DNA of 64,000 nucleotides from Nonomuraea purpurea (GTDB lineage: Bacteria; Actinomycetota; Actinomycetes; Streptosporangiales; Streptosporangiaceae): contig NZ_JBHSBI010000001.1 in NCBI RefSeq assembly GCF_042650645.1, positions 496,001 to 560,000 on the forward strand. Direction: 5' to 3'. Shown in pieces: positions 1 through 8,217 of the stretch. The position numbers and the translations under genes were made by a program. Each line of letters begins with the position of its first letter. Positions within the stretch are counted from its first letter, which is position 1. The notes under the pieces are model-generated. The model had not been told where the DNA came from, searched no databases, and saw nothing but the letters and a program-made list of their open reading frames with translations.

Positions 1-2
1 TG

Positions 3-2177
3 AGCGTGCTGGCCTGGCTGGTGGCCGTGTCGGCGACCGTGTTCAGGGCGGAGGCGTGGCTGGGGGTCGTGCCGAGCCCGGCGTCCGTCCGCGCGGCCCT
101 GCTCGGAGTGCGCGACGCGGGCGGCTGGCTGCTGACCACCATTCTGCCCGCGGCCCCCGACAGCAAGGCGATCGTGCTGGTCAGCTTCCTGGTCTGGGCC
201 GCCACGACGGCGGGCGCCGAGGTCGCGCTGCGCACCACGGCCGTCCTGCTGCCGGCCCTGGCCGCGCTGCCCGTGCTCGCGGTCGCCGTCGTCCTGGGCG
301 TCGGGGGCGCGGGGTCGGCGGTGCCGTACGCGGCGGTGTTCGCGGCCTGCGCGCTGCTGCTCGCCCTGGTCAGGGCGGCCAGATCGGCGGGGACGGTCGC
401 GGCCGGCGTCCCGTTGCTGGCCTGCCTGGTGCTGGCCGCCGTCGTCGCCGGGCCCGTGCTGCCCATGGCGGAGCGACCGTACGACGTACGCACGCTCGTC
501 GAACCGCCCCCGCCGAAGCCGATCGACGGCGTGAGCGCGCTCGACCAGGTGTCGGCGTGGCTCCAGAACCCCCAACGCGAACTGTTCACCGTCACCACCA
601 CTTCCGAGGCGAACCTGCGGCTGGCCGTCCTCGACACCTTCGACGGGGTCACGTGGACGTCGAACGCCGGCTTCGTCCCCACCGGCGGCCGGGTGCCCGG
701 CTCGGAGAGCGCGAGTGACGCGGTCCGGCAGCGGTTCACCTTGCAGCGGCTGCCGGGCCCGTGGCTGCCCGCCGCCGACCGGCCGACGCTCGCCACCGGG
801 GCCGGCATCGTGGTCGATCCCGCGACCGGCATGCTGGCCAGCACGCAGGCGCGCGAGGGCATGACGTACGAGGTGACCTCGGGCATCCGCCGCTACTCGG
901 CCGCCGAGCTGCGCGCGGCGACCCCCGCCCAGGACCCGGGGGCGCTGCGGCTTCCCGACGGGCCCGACGGACGTACACCGCCGCAACGCGCCCGGCTCGC
1001 CGAGATCGCCCGCCGCGCCACGGCTGGAGCCAAGAGCCCGACCCAGCAGGCCGCCCGGCTGGCCGCCTACTTGCGCAAACACGCCAAGAACGATGTGACC
1101 TCGGCACCTGGGCACGGGTACCGCAGCATCGAGTTCTTCCTGACGGAGTCGCGGCGGGGGACCACCGAGCAGTTCGCGGCATCGTTCGCGCTGCTGGCCC
1201 GATCCATCGGCCTCCCCACCCGCATCGTCGTGGGCTTCCGCCCCGGCACCCCCACAACCACCCCGCCCCCCACCCCGGACGGCCCCGGCGCAGCGGGCTC
1301 GAAGGGTACGGCTGGCTCGGGCGGTACGGCGGGTGCCGACGGCTTCCCGGGTGTTGGTTGGCCGGTGGGGTCGGCGGGTGGTGGCGGTGCGGTGGGTGCC
1401 GATGGCTTCTCGGGTGTTGGTGGTGAGGGAAGGCCGACGAGTGTTGGCCGGCCGGTGAGGTCGGCGGGGAGTGGTGATGTTGCGGGGGGTGTGCGGCAGG
1501 TGCGGGGTGGGGATGTGCTGGCCTGGGCCGAGGTGCGGTTTGAGGGGATCGGGTGGGTGCCGTTCTATCCGACGCCGTCCCGTACGCACTCGGGAGGGAA
1601 CGGCGACGTGGCGGAGGGGGCGCCGAAGCAGGCGCGGGAGATCGAGCAGGCGATCAACAGCGACTCCTCCCAGCCCAAGCCGACTCCCAAGCCCTCCAAC
1701 CCGTCGACCCCGACCGGCAAACCCCGCGCGGACGGCTCGTCCGACAACCCGGCCGTGTGGCTGGCCATCCCGGCGGGCATGCTGGTCGCGTACCTGGTCG
1801 CCGTCATCGTCGTCCCGCCCGTACGGCGGATGCGCCGCCGCCGGGCCGCTTCCCCTGCCGCGCGGGTGGCGGGAGCGTGGCGTCAGACGGTGACCAGGTT
1901 GCGCGGGGCCGGGATCCCGGTGGCGTCGGGCGCGTTGACGGCACGCGAGGTGGCGTTCCTGGCGGAGTCCGGCCTGGGGCCGCCGGCCCGCGAACCCCTG
2001 ACGGCGCTCGCCGACCTCGCGAACCTGGCCACGTTCGGCGGGGCGCCCATCGACCAGGCCGACGCCGACCTGGCCTGGCGTCACTACGCCGGGGTGGACG
2101 AACTGGTCCGGCGGAAGGCCGCACTGCCGGAACGCATCCTCCGCAGACTCTCACCACGATCCCTGCTCGGTAGTTAG
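3..2177 (+). CDS. TgpA-type membrane protein with inactive transglutaminase-like domain
   Basis: The frame is open from the first bases. The window opens with TGAGCGTG, so the true start is probably an ATG one base outside, overlapping an upstream stop; GTG at 6 is the first start inside. The N-terminus has about five membrane segments (to residue ~155), then an extracytoplasmic transglutaminase-like domain (~330-530), one more membrane helix (~585-605) and a C-terminal DUF4129-type cytoplasmic segment. The usual catalytic Cys (family form GxCEQFA) is Thr here (GTTEQFA near residue 390), and the His of the HAWxEV motif is Leu (VLAWAEV), so enzymatic activity is unlikely. A Gly/Ala/Ser-rich insert of about 70 residues separates the two motifs. 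TgpA proteins usually follow a DUF58 protein and a MoxR ATPase, which would lie to the left of the window. Confidence 0.8.
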   Translation, partial: SVLAWLVAVSATVFRAEAWLGVVPSPASVRAALLGVRDAGGWLLTTILPAAPDSKAIVLVSFLVWAATTAGAEVALRTTAVLLPALAALPVLAVAVVLGVGGAGSAVPYAAVFAACALLLALVRAARSAGTVAAGVPLLACLVLAAVVAGPVLPMAERPYDVRTLVEPPPPKPIDGVSALDQVSAWLQNPQRELFTVTTTSEANLRLAVLDTFDGVTWTSNAGFVPTGGRVPGSESASDAVRQRFTLQRLPGPWLPAADRPTLATGAGIVVDPATGMLASTQAREGMTYEVTSGIRRYSAAELRAATPAQDPGALRLPDGPDGRTPPQRARLAEIARRATAGAKSPTQQAARLAAYLRKHAKNDVTSAPGHGYRSIEFFLTESRRGTTEQFAASFALLARSIGLPTRIVVGFRPGTPTTTPPPTPDGPGAAGSKGTAGSGGTAGADGFPGVGWPVGSAGGGGAVGADGFSGVGGEGRPTSVGRPVRSAGSGDVAGGVRQVRGGDVLAWAEVRFEGIGWVPFYPTPSRTHSGGNGDVAEGAPKQAREIEQAINSDSSQPKPTPKPSNPSTPTGKPRADGSSDNPAVWLAIPAGMLVAYLVAVIVVPPVRRMRRRRAASPAARVAGAWRQTVTRLRGAGIPVASGALTAREVAFLAESGLGPPAREPLTALADLANLATFGGAPIDQADADLAWRHYAGVDELVRRKAALPERILRRLSPRSLLGS

Positions 2178-2311
2178 CGCGGGCCTCACCGGACTGCGGC
2201 GGCCTGGGCCTGGCCAGGGTGATGGGGCGGTTGGGTCGGTATCGGATCGCGACGATTGGCCGGTAGTCGGCGGTGAGGGCAGGATGTCCGGCGGCTGCCG
2301 TCGGGCTGGGG

Positions 2312-4033
2312 TTACGACGGGGACGGCGTCACCATGGGGAGCACGATCGGGGGTTGGACCTCGTCGTTCTGCTGTTGACCGGGGTTGGCCTCGGTGGCGC
2401 CGCGGATGCACATCGCGCCCGACCAGGCGACCGACGACGGCTGGCCCAGGGCGACCACTGTGCCGACCTTGAAGCAGTAGCCCGTGGCCGAGTCCAGGCC
2501 GCCGACGGTGTAGGTGTTGCTGCCGCTCGCCGCCGACATCATCCGGTCGCCAGGGGCCATCTGGACGATCGTCGGGTAGCCGTTCTTACGGACGGACTTC
2601 CATGCGATCGTGACCGTGGAGCCGTTGTCGGAGACCAGTTTGAGGCCCTTCGGACGGTGGACGGCGATCGTGGCGGGGTCGGTGGTCTGGCGGCGGAGCG
2701 GCGGCGGTGACGACGTCTGCCTGGTGGGCTGGTTTTCGGCGGCCTGCGAGGGGGGCCGCTGGTCGTCCTCGGGAGATGAGGTGCGCCCGTCGGATTGGGG
2801 GAGCGTGTCGGGGGCAGGGCTCGCGGGGGTGTCGGCGGTCGCGGCGACGGGCTCCTGCGCGGCCGGGGTGCCGAGCCGGCCGCTCATCGCCAGGGCGACG
2901 CTGCCGACGCCGAGCAGCAGGACGAGCGCCGAGGCACCGGCGATCAAGAAGGGCACCTTGCTACGCCGCCGCGGCCCCACGACCGGCGCGCCGCCGCCGT
3001 CATCGTCGGGGGAGGCGGTCGCGGGTGCGGGGGCGGAGAACGGCTGCGGGCCGAAGGGCGGCCTGACCTGGGAACGGTCGGGGTCCACCGTCCACACCAG
3101 CTCACGGGGCACCGACTGCTCGGCGTCCGGCGGGGAAACGGGCAGCCGCGCCGTGGGCGGCGGCTGGTTCGGGTTTCCGCTTGTTTCCGCGGTGGGCAGG
3201 CGCGCGGTGAGGGGCTGATTTGGGGGCGTGCCAGGAAGGGCACGTTCGACAGCGGTGAGGTCGGTGGCCGCAGGGCGGGCGGACGGGTCCTTGGCCATCG
3301 CCCTGGCCAGCAGGTCGGCCAGCTCACCAGGCACCGAAGCGGGCAGCGGCGGCGGCTGCTCGGTCATCACCCCGAGCACGAACCGTCCCGTGCTCCCCGG
3401 CCCGTCCAGCGCGAACGCGGGCCGTCCGGCCAGCAGTTCATACATCATGGAGCCCAGCGCGTACACGTCGGACGCCTGGAGCGGCGGCCGGCCCTCGAGC
3501 TCCTCGGGGGCGGCGTGGACGGAGGGGAGCGTCCCGTCGGGGAGTTCGACGATCGACATGAGTGCGGACATCGCGAACCCCGTGAGCGCCACCCCGCCCC
3601 CGGTAGTGATCACGTTCTCGGGGGTGACGCGTCCGTGCACGCCGCCCGCCGCGTGGGTGGCCGCGAGCGCGCCCGCGACCGCCCGCAGCAGTTCCACCGC
3701 CTGGTCCGGCGGCATCGGCAGGCTGCGGCCCGGACGTTCGGCGAGCGTGAGGCCCTCGTGGAGGGGCGTGACCAGGTAAGGCCGTCCGTCCCCCGTGGCC
3801 CCCACCTCCAGGACAGGGATGATGCCCGGCTGTCCGGCGAGGGAGTCGGGGAAGCCGAAGCCGCGCACGATGCGTTTGAGCGCCCGGCGTTCCACCCGGT
3901 GGCAGGCCAGCGTCTTGACCAGCACCTCCGTGCCTGACGTCTCGGCCCGCGCGAGGTGCACGGCCCAGGGGCCGTCCTGCCCCGCCCGCTCCAGCAGCCG
4001 GTAGCCGCGGACCCGCTCGGTGAGCACCGTCAT
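2312..4033 (-). CDS. Membrane-anchored pseudokinase with C-terminal fibronectin type III domain
   Basis: A 573-residue protein with a Ser/Thr-kinase-like fold at residues ~10-265. The VAIK lysine survives (VLVKTLA), and APE (HAAPEE) and SDVYALG are recognisable. The catalytic loop reads HGRVTPENV instead of HRDxKPxN, and the DFG position reads TGF. The proton-acceptor Asp and the Mg-binding Asp are therefore both absent, which predicts a pseudokinase. A Pro-rich linker follows, then one membrane helix (near residue 360, VPFLIAGASALVLLLGVGS), a low-complexity stretch and a FnIII-like domain (residues ~465-545). The ATG overlaps the stop of the upstream gene (ATGA, 4030-4033), making it the last gene of a three-gene operon beside ESX genes. 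A regulatory or cell-wall-sensing role is inferred. Confidence 0.82.
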   Translation of the reverse strand: MTVLTERVRGYRLLERAGQDGPWAVHLARAETSGTEVLVKTLACHRVERRALKRIVRGFGFPDSLAGQPGIIPVLEVGATGDGRPYLVTPLHEGLTLAERPGRSLPMPPDQAVELLRAVAGALAATHAAGGVHGRVTPENVITTGGGVALTGFAMSALMSIVELPDGTLPSVHAAPEELEGRPPLQASDVYALGSMMYELLAGRPAFALDGPGSTGRFVLGVMTEQPPPLPASVPGELADLLARAMAKDPSARPAATDLTAVERALPGTPPNQPLTARLPTAETSGNPNQPPPTARLPVSPPDAEQSVPRELVWTVDPDRSQVRPPFGPQPFSAPAPATASPDDDGGGAPVVGPRRRSKVPFLIAGASALVLLLGVGSVALAMSGRLGTPAAQEPVAATADTPASPAPDTLPQSDGRTSSPEDDQRPPSQAAENQPTRQTSSPPPLRRQTTDPATIAVHRPKGLKLVSDNGSTVTIAWKSVRKNGYPTIVQMAPGDRMMSAASGSNTYTVGGLDSATGYCFKVGTVVALGQPSSVAWSGAMCIRGATEANPGQQQNDEVQPPIVLPMVTPSPS

Positions 4034-5223
4034 GCGATCACTGACGGGCCGCCCATGTCATCGCTGTCGAAGGCCTCGTCCTCCACCAGCGAGGCCCTGG
4101 CGCGCTCCCGCTCACGCTCCTGACCGCCGTTCGCCGCGCCCCCCATCGGCGGGACCATTCCCATCGGCATCCCGGACGCGCCCGTGCTTCCGGCGCCGGC
4201 CGCCGGGCCTCCCGCGGCGGCGCCGAGCTGCGTGACGGGGGAGGTGCCAGAAGGGGGGCCTGGCCCGCCGACGGGCAGCCCGGTCTGCGTCTGCGGTGGT
4301 TGGCCCCCCAGGGACGGCGGTTGCGGCACGTTGGCCAGGTTCGTCGTGGATGGGGTCTGCGGCAGATCGGGCGTGTTGAGGTCGGGGGTCTTCACGTCCG
4401 GGGTCTTCATGTCCGGGTTCTTCATGTCCGGGCTGCCCGGGACGGTGGTCTGCGGGGGCTGGAGTGACGGGTCCTGCCGGCTTGGGTCGCCGAAACCGGG
4501 CGTCTGCGTGCCGGGCACGTCGAGGCCGGACTTCGGACCGGTGAGCCCGTTCAGGTCGGGGCTCCCGTACGGCGAGGACAGGCCGGCTCCCGGGTACGAG
4601 CCGGACCCGCCGGGCAGTCCGCCTGGGGGAATGCCGCCGAGCCCGGAGCCGAGGCCCGTGCCGGGCAGCCCGGTCTGCGGCGCGGTGGCGCTCTGCTCCA
4701 CGTACCCGTTCATGGCGTTGTAGGCGTCGCCCATGAACGCGTTGAGCAGCTGCAGGTGGTGGCGCGCGATGGCGTGGGCGTTGTCCTCGACGGCGCCCAT
4801 GCCGTCGAAGAGGTCGTCGTCGATGCTCATGGAGCCCGTCCTGGGGACGTTGCGCTGGAACCACGGCAGCACGTCGCTGCCGTACCACTCCAGGGGACGG
4901 CCGACCGAACTGGCGGCGTCGTAGATGCGCGCGAGGTCCTGCTGCAGCTCGTTGATGGTGTTGAGAACGCCCTGAGCCGAGTCCCCGCCCATCGTTTTCG
5001 CGATGATCTGGGCCTGCTGGCTCAGCTTCTCCACCGAATCCCGGCACATCCCGGCGATGACCTGGTAGTTCTTGCCGGCCTGGGCGATCAGCTCGGGCTT
5101 GGTGTCCTCGATGAGGGCGGCGATGCCGGCGCTGCTGTCGGAGTCGCCGCCGTAGAGCGGGCGGACACCGTCGGGCTGCGGCGCCCGCGGGTCCTTGAGC
5201 GCCTCCTCCCAGAAGTCGGTCAT
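4030..5223 (-). CDS. ESX-associated helical protein with Pro/Gly-rich tail (candidate T7SS substrate)
   Basis: 397 residues from an ATG that overlaps the previous gene's stop (5220-5223). The first ~175 residues look alpha-helical with paired helices (EKLSQQAQIIAKTM, NTINELQQDLARIYD), in the style of the PPE/WXG class. The rest is Pro/Gly/Thr-rich and disordered, with a short repeat of period about five residues around residues 285-310 (PDMKN, PDMKT, PDVKT, PDLNT). It ends in an acidic/Arg-rich segment. No enzymatic domain is seen. Position next to the mycosin and EccC genes suggests a secreted or accessory ESX factor; the exact role is unknown. Confidence 0.7.
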   Translation of the reverse strand: MTDFWEEALKDPRAPQPDGVRPLYGGDSDSSAGIAALIEDTKPELIAQAGKNYQVIAGMCRDSVEKLSQQAQIIAKTMGGDSAQGVLNTINELQQDLARIYDAASSVGRPLEWYGSDVLPWFQRNVPRTGSMSIDDDLFDGMGAVEDNAHAIARHHLQLLNAFMGDAYNAMNGYVEQSATAPQTGLPGTGLGSGLGGIPPGGLPGGSGSYPGAGLSSPYGSPDLNGLTGPKSGLDVPGTQTPGFGDPSRQDPSLQPPQTTVPGSPDMKNPDMKTPDVKTPDLNTPDLPQTPSTTNLANVPQPPSLGGQPPQTQTGLPVGGPGPPSGTSPVTQLGAAAGGPAAGAGSTGASGMPMGMVPPMGGAANGGQERERERARASLVEDEAFDSDDMGGPSVIA

Positions 5224-5834
5224 CTCGGCGTCCTCAGGTTGTCGGCGCTGGACTTGTCTGCGCCCGTGGCCGTCTTGACCGTGTCGTCGAGGGCCTGCAC
5301 CACGGCCTCGTACACGGTGAAGACCCGCTGGATCGCGCCGTCCACCGTGGTCTTGGCCCGTTCGGTGGTCACCCACAGGTCGTTGGCGGCCTGCCAGGCG
5401 CCGAGGTCCTGATCTTTCAGGGCCGAGAGCGTGAGGAGCACCTTGAGGCCCTGGCCTTCGCCCTTGCCCTTCAGGCGGTCCAGGTCCTCGCGGAGCTGCT
5501 CGATCGGGGACGACGGCCGAGGTTTGCCGGTGTCGGGGTCCATGTAGGTTCCGACGTCGACGAACTGGCGTCGCTGGACCGCGTCGGGGTTGACCGGGTT
5601 GTCGGCGAGCAGTTGTTTGCCTTCCGGGTCCTTTCGCGACCACGGGCCGCCCGGATAGCCTCCGACGCCGTAGTCGAGGAGATGGTCGGCGTAGGCGTCC
5701 TCGACGTTGCGGGCCTCGAAGTCGTACCCCTCGCTGCTGAAGCCTCCCTCGTAGGTCTCGGTGACCAGCGGCCGTTCTTTGTACGACCGGCCCACGAGAG
5801 GACGCTCGTCCCCGTCGCCCCCAGGTGCCCCCAT
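5220..5834 (-). CDS. ESX-locus helical protein of unknown function
   Basis: 204 residues from ATG 5834, preceded by GGAG at good spacing. A farther upstream start at 5876 is possible but lacks support. The first half is polar and Tyr/Gly-rich. The second half is a long helical region containing a Trp pair (LGAWQAANDLW) and ending at LRTPR, so a helical-bundle fold is likely. It is the first gene of the operon 5834 to 2312; its stop overlaps the next ATG. No family was recognised. The genomic setting suggests a T7SS-associated protein. Confidence 0.7.
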   Translation of the reverse strand: MGAPGGDGDERPLVGRSYKERPLVTETYEGGFSSEGYDFEARNVEDAYADHLLDYGVGGYPGGPWSRKDPEGKQLLADNPVNPDAVQRRQFVDVGTYMDPDTGKPRPSSPIEQLREDLDRLKGKGEGQGLKVLLTLSALKDQDLGAWQAANDLWVTTERAKTTVDGAIQRVFTVYEAVVQALDDTVKTATGADKSSADNLRTPR

Positions 5835-5965
5835 GATCACACTCCGTGTCCACGTCGACGGACATGCCAACGCCATGCCTATCCCGCGGCCCGGGGCTCA
5901 GCGCTTTATTTCAAGATATTTCTAAGAGAGCCGCATAAATCGGAAATATCGGCAGACTTCGTATC
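5835..5965. promoter_or_regulatory. Divergent promoter region between the minus-strand operon and mycP
   Basis: A 131-bp spacer between genes on opposite strands. Its mycP-proximal half (5899-5955) is strikingly AT-rich against the surrounding DNA, containing TTTATTTCAAGATATTTC and CATAAATCGGAAATATC. It must carry both promoters. Individual -35/-10 boxes could not be assigned with confidence. Confidence 0.4.
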
Positions 5966-7129
5966 GTGCCTTATCCCTGGTACGGCGCTGCGGCCATCGG
6001 CCTGGTGCTCGCCATCGCCCCGACCCCGCCCCCGACCCCTGCCCAGAACCGCTGCGATCCCGAGCCGGGCGTCGCCGAGGTCACCGGCAAGCCGTGGCCG
6101 CAGGAGCGGCTGAGGTTCGAGCGGGTGTGGCGGCTGACCAAGGGGGAGGGGGTGACCGTGGCCGTCGTGGACAGCGGCGTGGACGCCACGCATCCGCAGC
6201 TCGCCGGCGTCGTGACCCGCCGGATCGACCTCACGGGCACCGGCGCGCGCGACTGCGCGGGGCACGGCACGGCGGTCGCCGGGATCATCGCGGGCCGCGA
6301 CCTCACCTCGCGCGGCGTGCCCGTGATGGGGGTCGCGCCCTCGGCCAGGATCCTGTCGATCAAGCAGACCGAGGGGCAGACGGGCGACGTGTCGCGGCTG
6401 GCCCAGGGCATCAGGCGGGCGACCGACCTGGGTGCCGGCGTGATCAACGTGTCCATGCAGGCCCACGACCATCCCACGCTGAAGGCGGCGGTCACGTACG
6501 CGCAGGGCAAGGACGTCGTCATCGTGGCCGCGGCGGGCAACGTCAAGCAGGACGACGGCGCGGTCACGCCCGCCTACCCGGCCGAGTACCCCGGCGTGAT
6601 CGCGGTCGGCTCGGCCTCGCCCGACGGCCGCAAGTCGGAGTTCTCCAACGAGGCGACCAGCATCTCGGTGACCGCGCCGGGAGCCGGGGTCACCAGCGCG
6701 TGGACGGGCGGCGGCTACCGTACGGGCCTGGACGGCACCAGCTTCGCCGCCCCCTTCGTGGCGGGCGTGGCCGCCCTGGTCAGGGCCAGACATCCGGACC
6801 TCGACCACTGGCAGGTCAAGCGCCGACTGGAGCGCACCGCCGAGGGCGGCGGCGCCGCGGGCACCGGGGCGGGGCTCGTCAACCCGCTGCTCGCGGTCAC
6901 CTCGGTGCTCCCGGACGCCGAGAGGAGCGGGCCCGCCGTGCCGCCGATCGTCCTGGCCCGGGCCCCGGTCCCCGACCCGAGGACGCGCGGCATCGCCGTG
7001 ATGATCACCGTGGGCGCGGTCGGGGCCACCGTGCTGCTGGTGTTCCTGGCGCTGACGCTGCCCAGGGCCCGGCGCAGGGGTTGGCGGGCGGGAGGGGCCC
7101 CAACATTTACAGGAAAGTTGAAATCGTAG
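5966..7129 (+). CDS. mycP: Mycosin, subtilisin-like protease of the type VII secretion system
   Basis: 387-residue S8 serine protease that in ESX systems processes substrates and stabilises the membrane complex. It has an N-terminal signal segment (residues 5-27), catalytic Asp69 in VVDSGVD, His100 in CAGHGTAVAG, oxyanion Asn in AAAGN, and Ser259 in GTSFAAPFVAG. A C-terminal membrane anchor (~350-370) is followed by basic residues. This is the standard mycosin layout. The GTG start at 5966 places the signal sequence at the very N-terminus, and no strong ribosome binding site is visible. The WXG100 genes follow on the same strand. Confidence 0.93.
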   Translation: MPYPWYGAAAIGLVLAIAPTPPPTPAQNRCDPEPGVAEVTGKPWPQERLRFERVWRLTKGEGVTVAVVDSGVDATHPQLAGVVTRRIDLTGTGARDCAGHGTAVAGIIAGRDLTSRGVPVMGVAPSARILSIKQTEGQTGDVSRLAQGIRRATDLGAGVINVSMQAHDHPTLKAAVTYAQGKDVVIVAAAGNVKQDDGAVTPAYPAEYPGVIAVGSASPDGRKSEFSNEATSISVTAPGAGVTSAWTGGGYRTGLDGTSFAAPFVAGVAALVRARHPDLDHWQVKRRLERTAEGGGAAGTGAGLVNPLLAVTSVLPDAERSGPAVPPIVLARAPVPDPRTRGIAVMITVGAVGATVLLVFLALTLPRARRRGWRAGGAPTFTGKLKS

Positions 7130-7195
7130 CCCGGTACATAATGGCCGGTTACCTTGAAGCCCGATGTGAAGTTCTCCGGCTCGGAAAGGAACACT

Positions 7196-7537
7196 ATGAC
7201 AGAACAGCCGACACGTTATGTAGAAGGCAGTATCCAGACCGCTGCGGATCGCGCGCAGCTCGCTCACGGAAACATTCAGCAGATTTACACCCGGCTCGAG
7301 TCGATTCCGAACACGCTGGGCGAACACTGGAAGGGCGCTTCCGCCGACACTTTCAAGGCAGTGTGGAACGAGTGGATTCCCCAGTTCCAAATCGTGCTCC
7401 GTGAATTGGACGAGATCGCCAAGGAGTTGCACGGCACGGAGATCCAGTACACCGAGGCGACCACCACCGCGAACGACCTAGTCGGGCGGCTCAGGTCCCA
7501 GCTCGACGCCACGCTGCCGCCTCCCCCGCGGCCCTGA
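7196..7537 (+). CDS. WXG100 family protein (EsxA/EsxB-like), copy 1
   Basis: 113 residues, close to the family's ~100. ATG 7196 is chosen because AAAGGA ends six bases upstream; an in-frame start at 7154 lacks this. Two helices flank the turn motif HWKGASADTF at residues ~43-52, where WKG is the WXG signature. The C-terminus is a short Pro-rich tail. It is likely one half of a secreted helical-hairpin pair with the next gene, 17 bp downstream. Confidence 0.9.
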   Translation: MTEQPTRYVEGSIQTAADRAQLAHGNIQQIYTRLESIPNTLGEHWKGASADTFKAVWNEWIPQFQIVLRELDEIAKELHGTEIQYTEATTTANDLVGRLRSQLDATLPPPPRP

Positions 7538-7554
7538 AGAAACGGAGCAGCACG

Positions 7555-7866
7555 ATGACCTATGACGACCGCATCATTCTCACCAATTTCGACGAGATGG
7601 AAGAGGTCGCGGCCGAGCTCGGCCGCGCCTACGCCAATCTGGTCGGCGAGCTGGCCGACCTCGAAGACGATCTGCGCAAGCTGGAGCAGGCCGGCGACGG
7701 GTGGGGCGGTTCCGCCGCGGCCCTTTACGTGGAATCCAAGCAGCAGTGGAACAACGCGGTGGTGGCCATGGGCGACACGATGCAGAGGTTCGGGCCCTCG
7801 CTGCACGACGCGACCCAGATCATGCGGGACGCTGAGCGGGCCAACGTTCAGCGCTGGGGCACCTGA
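7555..7866 (+). CDS. WXG100 family protein (EsxA/EsxB-like), copy 2
   Basis: 103 residues with a WGG turn (GDGWGGSAAALYVESKQQW) between two predicted amphipathic helices. ATG 7555 follows ACGGAGCAGCACG. Adjacent same-strand WXG100 genes usually encode a heterodimer exported by ESX, and that is the inferred role here. A YxxxD/E export signal is not obvious at its C-terminus, so the export tag may be on another partner. Confidence 0.9.
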   Translation: MTYDDRIILTNFDEMEEVAAELGRAYANLVGELADLEDDLRKLEQAGDGWGGSAAALYVESKQQWNNAVVAMGDTMQRFGPSLHDATQIMRDAERANVQRWGT

Positions 7867-7872
7867 GCCACG

Positions 7873-8208
7873 GTGAACGAGCCGCTCATCGACCCGGCCG
7901 CCGCCGGGGAGAAGATGATGTGCAGGCCGGAGGTGCTGCTCGACGTGGCCGCCACGCTCGAAGAGGACCTGGAGTCCCGGCTGGAGGCGGCCAGGTACAA
8001 CATGCCCGACCTGTGGGGCGCCCCCGGGAGCTGGGACATCGCCCAGGAATACGCCCACACCGTGAGCCGGGCCCGGCTGGCCACGGAGGACTCGCTGGAG
8101 TTCGTCCTGGCGCAGGTCCAGCGCGTCATCGCCGACCTGCGTGGCACGGCGAACGCCGTCCGGGACGCCGACCAGCGGGCCGCCGGGGCGGCGCCCCGTA
8201 CCGGATAG
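7873..8208 (+). CDS. Small ESX-locus helical protein
   Basis: 111 residues from GTG 7873, six bases after the preceding stop, so almost certainly cotranscribed. It is predicted all-helical, with LWGAPGSWDIAQEYAHTV resembling a WXG-type hairpin turn, and a second long helix (EFVLAQVQRVIADLRGTANAV). A YxxxV-like segment (EYAHTV) follows the turn, but no classical YxxxD/E motif is seen. Likely an additional WXG-superfamily partner or chaperone-like factor. Confidence 0.72.
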   Translation: MNEPLIDPAAAGEKMMCRPEVLLDVAATLEEDLESRLEAARYNMPDLWGAPGSWDIAQEYAHTVSRARLATEDSLEFVLAQVQRVIADLRGTANAVRDADQRAAGAAPRTG

Positions 8209-8217
8209 AGGGACGAG

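Noticed and set aside
4030..5865. A 611-codon minus-strand frame
   Set aside because: Its first part is the shadow of the 204-residue gene. The true gene starts at ATG 5223 in the ATGA overlap.
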